A stretch of DNA of 40,051 bases from Ettlia oleoabundans (taxonomy: Eukaryota > Chlorophyta > Chlorophyceae > Chlamydomonadales): NCBI GenBank assembly GCA_019693395.1, contig JAAMXP010002621.1:1-40051 (forward strand). The letters run 5' to 3'. The position numbers were made by a program, and so were the translations under genes. The notes under the pieces were generated by a model that saw only the letters and a list, made by a program, of their open reading frames with translations, was not told the DNA's origin and did no database searches. This document shows positions 31,028-40,051 of this stretch, one piece after another (the stretch's first letter is position 1; each line of letters begins with the position of its first letter).

Positions 31028-33315
31028 TCATGCAATCATCCAGGCCGACACAGGGCGACCCGCAGCCGCCAGCACCGCTAGCAGCAGCTCCTGTGGCAGC
31101 CGCCCCAGCAAACTGATTGTGTGCTGACCTCGTCCACCAGCAAGGGGCCACTGGGTGCTAGCGCTGCGGTGTGCCGATAAAAGCAGGGCACGTGCACACC
31201 GGCGGAAGGCGTACGGGAACCTCTCGTGTATGCCTGGGGTCCAGGTGGGTGGCTTGTATGCCAACCACAGCCAGCTGCACAAAGTAAAGGCAAAACGCTA
31301 ATGGCAGCAGCTGCTGCATGCATGCTGTGTGAAGTGTCAAGGATTAGCACCCCAACGCACGAGCTAGGCGACTCATGTCACAGTCAGGCAGATGGGGCAG
31401 GTAGCAGCACAAACTTGGTCACCATGAGGAACCTTAGCAAGAAACAAATATGTACTTGCAATTGCACCACGCACCTGTTGACTCCGTGGAGCTCAAACTG
31501 CTGAGGAAGCTGCTGCAGGGGGTCAAAAGCCTTTATAGGAGCACCGGTGTACGTGAGGCATATGTTGGTGTAAACCTTTGGCCGGAAGCCTGCACCGAAC
31601 CCGCGCCATGGAAACTAAGTGGGCGACATGCACAGCACAGCATACAAAGCATGCCAAGCCATTCAAGCAGTGCAGGAGTGGCCTACACTTAACACAGGAT
31701 CATACAGACGTAGCCGGTTGACAGTACGTACCAGCAGAGCGATGAAACTCAACCTAACGAAACAAGTTAATGCAGTGCTTCTTGCTCAAACCCATCCAGT
31801 TACTAGCACCGGCAATCAGTCAGCTGCATCTGCCAATATCTCCATGCACTCTGCAGCAGCCTGGCATTGTACCACACACCCCTGCAACAGCGCACCAGCA
31901 TCAAGAGGATTGATCAATGGAAGTGTTCCAAAGGGGATGTTGACAGTTTGTGCAGGTCTGTGTGTGGGTACTAGATGTTCTGCCTAGCCCCTCATCATAG
32001 TGTCACTCGCACCGGTATACTGGATTGTGTGCTCAGTGTCCAGTTTGGGAAGCTGCCAAACCCACCTGTGCAGCTTGCCTGGATAACAAGTACAGGATTG
32101 GGCAGGTCCAGGACGCCCCTATATATGGTCCCCCATCGAGCATGCTGTCCACTTCTGGTGCGCCATGCGCCAGTAGGGCCCGCAGCACTTGAGGTTGTGT
32201 GGCATGCTATCAAGGGTGGCCCTGAGGGCACTGCCTGTCACAACTGCACCATGCGTCAGAAGTAGATCGACCATTGCTGGGTCGCCACTGCTGGCCCTGA
32301 CAGCCGCTAATATGTGTCTGTTGCCCAGTGTGCGTGTGCTGGCCCCTTGCTGCAGCAGCTCTGCTGCCGATGCGGTGAGCCCATAAGAAACCACTGAATG
32401 AAGCTTGCTGTCATGGTTTGACATTCCATGCCTCCAGAAGGCTTGTATGAAAGCCTTGCAGCCCACAGAGGCTGCCCTTGACAGGAAAACTTCCAGTTCC
32501 CACGGTGAGCACTGGGACGGGAGTTCCCAGCGGCCAGCTTGATGCTCTGCGGCAGCATGTGCCAGGAACACCCTGGCTGCTGCATCGCTGGCAGTGTGGC
32601 CGCAGAGGCTTAGGGGAGCCTCGATCCGCCTGCCCTGGCTGTCGTGGGTGCTGCTGAACATGTCGCCCCCAGCTGCTAGCAGCATTTGTGGGATGCTGGG
32701 TGGCAGACTTGCATGGTGGTCATGCTGGTTGGCCTCCCAATGAGTGGAAAGACGGCTGCCAGTGCAATAGTGCATGGCTGTGGAGCCACTGCTGTCTGCC
32801 AGGTTGGGGCTGGCTCCCGCTGCCAGCATCAACTCCACAGCATCTGCATGCAGCAGACGTCAAAAGGCAAAGGAAGTGATGCTCGTCTCACGGGTGCTGG
32901 CTGGGGACGCTGAGACAACCGGGACAGACAAAGGGGCTTGCCTGCGTCTCCGAAAACAACTGCGACTTGAAGCGCTGAGCTGCCTGATTGAATGCCTGCC
33001 TTGTGGCGTCGCTTGCGTCCTCTAGCTGCCAATGGAATAAATCACGGCTGCTAAATGACTGCAACAACTGCAGGTCCACCGACTGGGTGCTGGCTGTGCC
33101 CTTGGCTCGATGGCGCTCAGCAGCGCGGCCAGAACTTCTGGTCCCGCAAAGGCAGCCGCCAAGTGCAGTGCGCTGACGCCACTCTCTAAACACCACCCCA
33201 CGTGCGCCTGCTGCAGCTGCAACTGGACGGCGGAGAGGTCATCCTCCCTGACAGAAGCCAGCAGGCTGTAGTTGGGCGCGGCTGCAGCCGCTCGTCCGCG
33301 GGTGCCCACCATCAT
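31028..33315 (-). CDS. Ankyrin-repeat protein with F-box-like C-terminus (apparent frameshift)
   Basis: Exons: 33315 to about 33084, 32995-32942, 32843-32066, 31512-31475, 31274-31028. The start reads MMVGTRGRAAAA. Ankyrin repeats follow: DDLSAVQLQLQQAHV, SALHLAAAFAGPEVLAALL, SSALQVAVVFGDADAVELML, AAGASPNLADSSGSTAMHYC, MVDLLLTHGAVV and VLRALLAHGAPEV. The last exon carries HERFPYAFRRCARALLLSA and LGRLPQELLLAVLAAAG. It resembles the C-terminus of many algal ankyrin proteins (W-H-FP-FR, then an LP-EL helix similar to F-box/SOCS-type adaptor ends), so a substrate adaptor role is possible. The frame changes by one base near 32192, between TLDSMPHNL and VLRALLAHGA. Both sides are clearly ankyrin, so this is an indel in this copy, an assembly error or a very short intron. 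Intron 2 is GC-AG. Confidence 0.7.
32844..32941 (-). other. Non-canonical GC-AG intron in the ankyrin gene
   Basis: Exon GGAGACGCAG is followed by GCAAGC; the acceptor is TGCATGCAG. Using GC gives GDADAVELML, a perfect ankyrin helix, while the next GT adds five residues and breaks the repeat spacing. Confidence 0.65.
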
Positions 33316-33673
33316 CTGAAAGCGCCCTATAATAGAATGGCGTTTGTACAAATCGGAGCGGAAGTTAATTCGCAGGGAGGCGCTACAGATGCACGGTGAA
33401 GAGAGCCTATTGAACTCACGATTCACGCACAGCATGTGACGAACTCCCTGATGGCACTCTCACTGCACCCGGCTGTACCGATTGATTACATAGATTTATC
33501 ACTATCCGGGTTGGAGTGGCGCAGGGGCCTGCAGGGGAACAAGTTGCCTGGTCGCTGCTGCCTTCCGGCGCTCTGACTAGTCTGCACTTTTGCTTCTTAC
33601 TTTCTGATCATTCGTCATCAATACTTGGACACTGCCACTGACAGCCCGCGGCATTCGTCGGCAAAACCCCAAC
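33316..33673. promoter_or_regulatory. Divergent intergenic region (bidirectional promoter candidate)
   Basis: The 358 bases between the ankyrin ATG (minus) and the MRS2 ATG (plus) should hold both promoters. No convincing core promoter motif was found. Confidence 0.4.
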
Positions 33674-36600
33674 ATGCGGCGCTTCATCCCGTGCGTGTTG
33701 GCTTGTTTGGAAGCCCCCGGACTGCCCGTTTGCAGCGATCTAGCTGTAAGGTTGAGCGCTGTGCGCCCTATGCTGCCCAGCCACACTGGTATCATGGCAG
33801 CAGCCGCCTCCTGCCTGCCGGCGTCAAAGGTGGCGGAAGCTGTTGTGTTCAGCCCTGCAGCCACCAAACAACAGCTGGTCAATCTCCACAGCTTTGTCAG
33901 CAACACCAGAAACAGTTCTAAAGCTGGTGTTGCGCCGCTGCTCGGCACGCCACCAGCAGCGCAGCAGTTCACCAACCTCCGCACCTTCCACACCGGCAGT
34001 CCGCACTATGCCCTCGGGGTGGTGAATAAACTGCATGATGAGGCAGAAGTGGTAGTTCCCGTCGATGGCCGTGGATCAAGGCATTTTTGGGAGGTGAGCG
34101 TGCTTGAGAAAGGCATGGGGGATGCAAGGGGCAAGCAGCGCAGGTGGCAACTCGGGAAAACCTTTGCCACAGCGTTTGAGAGGTGCATGCCAGCGCCAAG
34201 CGAAAACTTGGCGCAAACCTGCTCTGCCCTGTCTTCATGCAACATCTCAATCTGCAGGTCCTAGAGTTTCGTTCTGATGGCAGTGTGTTGGAAACTTGGA
34301 AGACTCCAGACGTGCTAGGCCTGGTGCGACAGCTTCGTTCCCGTAGTCGCTGCCTGCCGCCCTACTTGCCTACCTGCCCATCTGCAAGCCCACCTGCCTG
34401 CCTCTGGGAAAGCATCACACAGTTGCCCTTGTCAACATATCAAACCTCTTTCTCTGCTACCACAGCACCCTCGTGATGTTTACCTCTTCGCCTCGGATGT
34501 GGGCATCGGGCAGCGCGCCATGCTGGCCGCTCGCCCCGACGCCATCCTCTTCCGCACCGACGTCTGCAAGGCTGTGGTGTATGCCGACCGCGCTGTCCTC
34601 TTCCCAGCGAGGTGCGCTTGGGACGAACCGACCCGGCATGCTTACGGCTAGATGCCCGTGCATTGCTGCCGGCATGCCAGCTCCAGCCTATGCAGCCAGC
34701 CAGAGCTGCTTTTGTCCACAACATGCATTGCCCTGTCCAACCAGCCTCCCCTGCCGCTGCTTGTAGCGTTCGATTCTTGACCTTTTGATCTTAAGATTGC
34801 ATGGCATGGTCATCTGCCAGTCCGCCTCAGCCCTTTATTGTTTCAGTCGAGAATCTCGCATTGTTCCATTTTCTTTCTGGCTGACACACGTGTGTCACTC
34901 AAATGTGCCCTTTGTTGCTGGGTTGATGCAGGCGGCTGTCTGACACGATAAAGATCTCCCAGAGCATCAAGGCCGCGATTGCCCAAAAGTCGCCGCTGCC
35001 CTTTGAGCTCAAGGTGCTGGAGGCGCTGCTGGCAGGTGGGTAGAGGGGGTGGGGCCTTGGAATGGCATGGTCATGCAGATGGTCGCAGGGTGTGATGTTG
35101 AGTGGGTGGTAGGTGGACGCTGCTGGCAGGTGGGTGGGAGCAACTTCTATTCTCTCAATTCCCAAAGTGGTGACCTTATTTGCTGCCGGCTGTGCACATT
35201 AGGCATAGATCATCTGTAAGGGGAGATATGTAAGGTGGGCCCAAGAGTGCCCTTGATATGTATTATTGCTGTTGCTATATGTACTTCTATTGCAAACTCA
35301 TGTTGGATGGATAGAGCTCAGCATAACCATGTTAGCAGACAATGTGTTAGCTTGGTCATATCAGGGATGCCAACTGCCACACCATGGAGAAGCTGACGCC
35401 ATGCCGTGCGGCATATGCACGCATGCACCCGGCCCCCTAATATCCAAACATGCTCTGCTTGCCACTCGTTGCCGTGCTGTTGACGCAGAAACAGCCCGTG
35501 CGTACGCCAGCAAGAGCAAGCGGTTGGCCATTGTGGCGGAGACGGTGCTGCAGGACATCAACACCAACTTCCACTCCAGTGCCGGCGAGCTGCAGCGCCT
35601 CATACCCATACAGCGGTAAGCGCTCGCAGCGCCCCGCCCCCGCCGCGCGCCCTCCCCCCCCCCCAACACACACACCACCACCCCCAGCCCCACACACACC
35701 ACCACTATCACACACACCACCACCACCACCAATCCACCAGCCATTCTTTCCTTTGCCCCGCCCCCACATTGGCAATGCCAGGCAGCCCACCTGCCGTTCT
35801 GCCCTGTCCCTCCCACATTGGCACTGCAGGAAGCTGACGGAGGTTCAGAACGACGTGCAGGAGGTGCTTGACACAATCAGCGACACAGTAAACGACGATG
35901 TGCAGGTGCGCAAGCTGTGCCTGAGCGAGCGGCGGGCACGTGCGGCGGCAGCGGCAACGGCGGCACGAACTGGGGAGGCACGGCTGCCTGCTGAGCTGGC
36001 ACCAGGCAACGCGGGGCGCACGCCTGAGATGCGGATGGGGTCGGCGATTCTGGAGAGCTACGAGTATAAGTTGCAGAGCACCTTTGTGAGTTTGCCGCTG
36101 GTGGGGGTGCAGAGGGAAAGTACCGGTAACCTCTTGTGATAGAGTTGTGGCATACAGTTTGTGATACAAAAGACAGGCACGGTAAAATGGTGAAAAAACG
36201 AGTGCGGCAGAGCACTTTGTGATTGGTCCCAGGAGTGGGGGATCTGCTGCTTCCTGTGCAGTGGCTTGCATACGGCAGTTTGAGCCCGTATGCACGGGTC
36301 CCGCCATATTTGTGTGCTCAGTGCAGGGGCATCTGGCAACTCTCTCATACATCCACCATCCTGCCCCGCCCTGGTGTGCATCCACCACTCCAGTGCCCCC
36401 CACCCTATTCCATCCAATCCCCGTATCCCATGCAGGGTTCCCTGAAGGAGGTGCTGGACAACATGGACCAGACGCGCACCGTGTGGCACATGCAGCTGGA
36501 CCACCAGCGGAACCGGGTGCTGCGTATCAACCTGCTCATCAGGTGGGCACATCAGCTCATACGCTACAGCTTTGCTTATGCAGGTTGTTTACTGTAGTTT

Positions 36601-38805
36601 GAAGTTGCAGGTAATGGCGTCACAGAACAGCACCCTAAAGGTTCGGCACAGCGCATTGGCCAGGTCCCCTCAGGCCTGGCGTGCCACCCTTTGCGTTTTT
36701 TTGGTGTTAACTTGTGCATCAATATTTTCTGTTGCTGCTGGTTTGTCACAATATAACAGTATAGCTTCTGGTTTGCCACCCGCCCTTGCCCGTGCAGCAT
36801 CATGAGCCTTGGTTGCGTGGTGGGCACTATGCCTGCCGCCTACTTTGGCATGAACCTCAGCTCAGCCCTGGAGGATGTGCCAGGCGTGTTCTGGCCCGTG
36901 GTGCAGGTGGGCGGGCGGGTCGGGTGCAGGTTGGTGGGCGTGTGGGTGGCTGGGCGGCTACTAACCAAAGTCATGATCTCTTCCCCAACCAAAACAAGTA
37001 CTAGTTCGTCACCTTTACCCTGGGGAAAGCAAGATGCCCCCCTGCCCCTGTTTCAGCCCTTTCCACTCACCAAACAGCAGCCTTTCGTCCCTTTCGTCCC
37101 ATGAGAGCCTTCCCGCCCCGCCTACACCTATTGTCCCACCGCCGTCGCTGCAGGGTTCCTTGGTGCTGGGTGCTGTGGCCTCACTGACCATGTGGGCGTA
37201 CTACAAGGTGGGACCCAAGCGGCGGTACAAGGCACGCCTGCGGGACATGCGATCATTAAGGTGTGGGAAGGCACACATCACAGCCAGCCCTACTGCCTTT
37301 CGTCCGCCCACCTGGCTGGCTGAACCGAATGCGTATTAGATGTGTCTCTAGAGAGCCGTTCCCCTCGCATTTCCTTCAACGTTACGGCAAGCGGATACAG
37401 GGGTGCAAGCTTTTGCCGCTGGTGCTGCTGCAAGCTTGCACACCATTTCTCCTCAACTCCTGCTCCCTCTCTTCACAATTGCTGCCTCTTTGAAGCACGC
37501 TGCTGCGGTTATCTACTTGCAGGGATCTGCTTATCTTCCACTTGGATGATCTAGATACAATAATAGAGTGAGTGATCTTGCTTGCTTGTCGGTTGTGAAA
37601 CGTGCGTGCTATTGCTCATGTCTTTTGCATGTGGCCGTTATTGCGTGCCTGGCGCGTTCTCTGTCTGCTAGCTTCCTCTGGGGTGGTGTTGGGACGAGAC
37701 ATAGCACCTTCCTTCCCCGCTCTTTGTGGCAGCACGGTGAAGCAGCGGGCGCGCAACGGCAGCCCCGTGAGCAGGAAGGAGTTCCAAGCCATAGTGCAGC
37801 AGGTGGGTGGGGGGGTGGAGGGGGTGGTGAGGGTGAGATGAGGGCTACGATGAGGGTGAGGGTGAGGGTGAGGATTTCGGTGAGGGTGAGAGTGAAGTGA
37901 GGGTTGTGGTGACGGTGAGGGTTACGATGAGCGTGAGGTGAAGTGTGAGGGTGAGGGTGAGGGTGAGAGTGAAGTGAGGATTGCAGGGCACGGGGACTTG
38001 TGGGGCCCACAGGCGGCTCGAGCAATAAGAGCGGCGGCGCCCTTGGAGGGGTGTAGCGCCAGCAATGCTGTCAATCAGCTCGCTGGCTGCTGCTGTGGTG
38101 GCAACGAGCCCTCTGCTGGGCTTCAAATCTGTTTAAAAACACAGTTAGGTCGATGCAAAACATCAGCTGATGCCTCTTCGCTTCGTGGCCCTCGGCTTGT
38201 TAACCTCTGCTTGATGACTGCACGCCAGGTGGTGAAGTGCCAAGCGCCTGCCCTGCCGCCGCTGTTGGTTCTGTGCAGGCTGTGAAGGGCAAGCCCATGA
38301 GCCAGGAGGAGGTGGAGCTGCTGTTCCGAGTGTTTGACACAAACAAGGAGGGGCTGCTGGAGCTGTCAGGTGGGTGGGCGTGGGCTGGGTCCGTGTGGGG
38401 GACGGCCGGGATGGCGCTGGACCGGGTGTGTTGGGGCATCCTCGTTTCGGCTGGTTGATCCAATTTGGGTGGGATGCGTGGGTTTGCTCTGGGCAGGCGG
38501 CGGATCCGCTTTTAAGCCACGCCTAGGGTTCGGGGGGCAGAACTGAGTGGTAGTTGAGCGGAAGGGCAGAGTGTGGGTAGGCACATTTGTAGGTGGGATT
38601 GTTCACAGAGCATCCTGCAACCGCATGTTGAACACGTTTTGAACTGCTTGCCGATTGCGGCTCTACTTCATTGACAAAACCTTTAATATCCAGCTGCCCC
38701 TGCCGCCTCGCACACATGTGATTTGTGCGTTTGTGTTGGCTGTTGGCTGCAGAGATGGTGCGCATCGAGGAGCACATGGACGATTTTGCTCGGGCACACT
38801 ACTAA
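33674..38805 (+). CDS. MRS2/CorA-type Mg2+ transporter with C-terminal EF-hand
   Basis: Thirteen exons join in phase to 566 aa: 33674-34093, 34258-34323, 34466-34611, 34932-35035, 35489-35615, 35830-36085, 36436-36542, 36798-36906, 37154-37260, 37523-37567, 37733-37802, 38279-38369, 38753-38805. MRS2 proteins form pentameric Mg2+ channels in mitochondria, plastids or vacuoles. Seen here: a basic, Ser-rich N-terminus like an organelle presequence; LHPRDVYLFASDVG and AILFRTDVCKAVVYADRAVLFP (the family's RDLR / IL-R--AI-VN region); long helices with KLTEVQNDVQEVLD and a low-complexity insert; TM1 ending in the signature YFGMN (GMN 426-428); and TM2 SLVLGAVASLTMWAYYK. After TM2 comes an extra tail of about 100 residues. 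It has a degenerate EF-like unit and a near-canonical EF loop at 539-550 (DTNKEGLLELSE). Such a tail is not part of usual MRS2 proteins. Confidence 0.88.
35640..35735. repeat. C-rich and CA/CCA simple repeats in MRS2 intron 5
   Basis: A C run is followed by ACAC and CACCAC repeats, just after the donor at 35616. It is intronic, with no coding value. Confidence 0.8.
37830..37978. repeat. GTGAGG-type tandem repeat in MRS2 intron 11
   Basis: About 150 bases of imperfect GTGAGG/GTGAGA/GTGACG units start some 30 nt after the donor at 37803. Each unit resembles a 5' splice site. The coding strand is G-rich. Confidence 0.85.
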
Positions 38806-40051
38806 GCTAGGCAGGACAACGACACTTAGGCAGCATGGCAATAAGGCAATAAGCCAGCACGGCGATAAGGCAACAAGGCAAATGGATGAAAGGACCGTGC
38901 AGTGGTGGGCTGCCATTGCAAAGGGGTGGGCTTGCACTGTCAACAACGCCTGAACCTGGCACGGGTTGCACCATCGCCTAGCATGCCAGCGCAACCTTGG
39001 CCCCTGCCGGGCTGTGGGGTCAGTTGTTGATACCATTTGGATCCCTCCGTGTTGCAAGTGTCCTACCAACAAATCGTTTCGTCCTGTGGGCTTCACCAGG
39101 ATAGTGTTTCGTCCTGACTTGTACTGCATTGCCTGTACCATGTTACCCAGCTGTTGTGACATTTCGTTCCTCCTGTACCCCGCTGCACCGCACTGCATTG
39201 CATTCAACCCCTCTTGACGCTTGTTGTTGCCATCTTGGTTGGTGACCCCTCTCTCCTTGTCTAACACGTCATTGCCCCTTCTGCTTGCACCATCCTCTCC
39301 ATTGCTGGTAAAATCACACCCACTTCTTGTCATTCTGAACACACTCGGGTGATGGCTAGAAGCCCCCTGTGCATGTCACATGTGTCACGGTGCCGTAACT
39401 GGCTAGTAAACTCAAGGCTCCCGTAGGATCAATTAGAAGGGCCCAGGGATGAGAGAGGAGAGGCAGGGCACATTAGCCCCAACTAGATGCCGCTAGTGTC
39501 GAACCTACAGGTCGCATTACGAAACCCTCAACACTAAGGCTCGAGAGAGGCAATAGGGGGAGGCAAGCAGGACCCTAGTGCAAGGGAAGATGTAGCAGTT
39601 TGGATAATGGTAACCACTGAAATTCAGGGCAGGGAAAAGTAGCATCAGGAGATGGTGATGGTGTGCGTGGGGTGGGTGGGTGGGTGGGGTGTTGTAGTCA
39701 GCAGCACGAGCTCCGACAAACGGGCAGGAAAGGGACAAGTTGGACAACGTCAAGCAGCACTAGCTGCTGGCTAGGTTTGCACACAGAGCGGGAAGGGGCA
39801 GGCCGACAACCGAAACTCTTGCAATGCCTGATGCGCCCGCGCTGCTCTCAAGGGGTGGCAGGTAAGTGCTCAACAGCAGCATCGGCTGTGCAGCTGGTGG
39901 GCAGCCTCACAAGGAGCAGTAGTTGCTTAGTGGGGAGCAGCAAACATGTTGTTGGATAATCTAGCAACAATGGCATGCAGAACGTGCAGGCTCAAGGGAC
40001 CTGACGGAGTGCAGCAGCAGCTCTGACGGGGAGCAGCTGTGGGGTGGGGGT
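38806..40051. other. Terminal region without recognised gene
   Basis: The first few hundred bases are the MRS2 3' UTR and contain short GGCAATAAG-like repeats (38837-38880). Beyond this, open frames on both strands are short, with no recognisable motif or exon chain. A TGGG repeat lies near 39668-39690. A neighbouring gene may begin beyond the window. Confidence 0.5.

Noticed and set aside
31044..31116. Pro/Ala-rich frame after the CLC stop, possible alternative last exon
   Set aside because: It lies antisense to the final ankyrin exon, which has a recognisable conserved pattern; the CLC gene already ends with a good stop and poly(A) signal.
34440..34766. Open frames on both strands around MRS2 exon 3
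   Set aside because: They are out-of-frame shadows of exon 3; the exon itself carries the family's conserved RDVYLF and LFRTDVCKAVV blocks.
38683..39342. 219-codon minus-strand frame near the right end
   Set aside because: It overlaps the last MRS2 exon and its 3' UTR, has mixed composition, no recognisable domain, and no supporting splice structure.

Overview
The window is nuclear DNA of a green alga (Chlorophyta). Every gene is cut into many short exons by introns that nearly all end in TGCAG. One gene encodes the photosystem II subunit PsbR with a plastid transit peptide. TGTAA, the usual chlorophyte polyadenylation signal, lies just after several stop codons. Coding sequence is rich in CAG/CTG runs (poly-Ala, poly-Gln, poly-Ser). 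Moderate GC and this style fit a Scenedesmus-like or other core chlorophyte, but the genus is inference. I assembled gene models by reading exon frames by hand. Except where stated, all exon phases join into an open frame from ATG to stop.

Layout, left to right: (1) + strand 171-1543, unknown polytopic membrane protein; (2) - strand 6824-2428, six-TM voltage-gated K+ channel with a cyclic-nucleotide-binding-like domain; (3) - strand 8857-7084, four-TM MARVEL/CASP-like protein A; (4) + strand 9307-14407, GT31 galactosyltransferase-like type II Golgi protein, 11 exons; (5) - strand 19804-14928, large coiled-coil protein with UVR-like motifs and DLF-type motifs; (6) - strand 21479-20338, PsbR; (7) - strand 23865-22028, RHBDD-type rhomboid with catalytic Ser but no catalytic His; (8) + strand 24260-26274, plastid-type SAM methyltransferase; (9) - strand 28349-27132, four-TM protein B, apparent paralogue of A; (10) + strand 28814-30830, divergent CLC-family protein; (11) - strand 33315-31028, ankyrin-repeat protein with an apparent 1-nt frameshift; (12) + strand 33674-38805, MRS2/CorA Mg2+ transporter with a C-terminal EF-hand. 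The last 1.2 kb holds no gene I can support.

The genes look like independent housekeeping and membrane-transport loci, not an operon or cluster. Four neighbouring pairs are head-to-head with 350-460 bp between starts (A/GT31, rhomboid/methyltransferase, B/CLC, ankyrin/MRS2), so shared bidirectional promoters are possible. Three are ion channels or transporters (K+ channel, CLC, MRS2), perhaps by chance. The most interesting points are the EF-hand on the Mg2+ transporter, the Ser-only rhomboid, the coiled-coil protein with repeated DLF motifs, and recurrent GC-AG introns with the same AG|GCAAGC donor. No tRNA, rRNA, CRISPR array or transposase was recognised.
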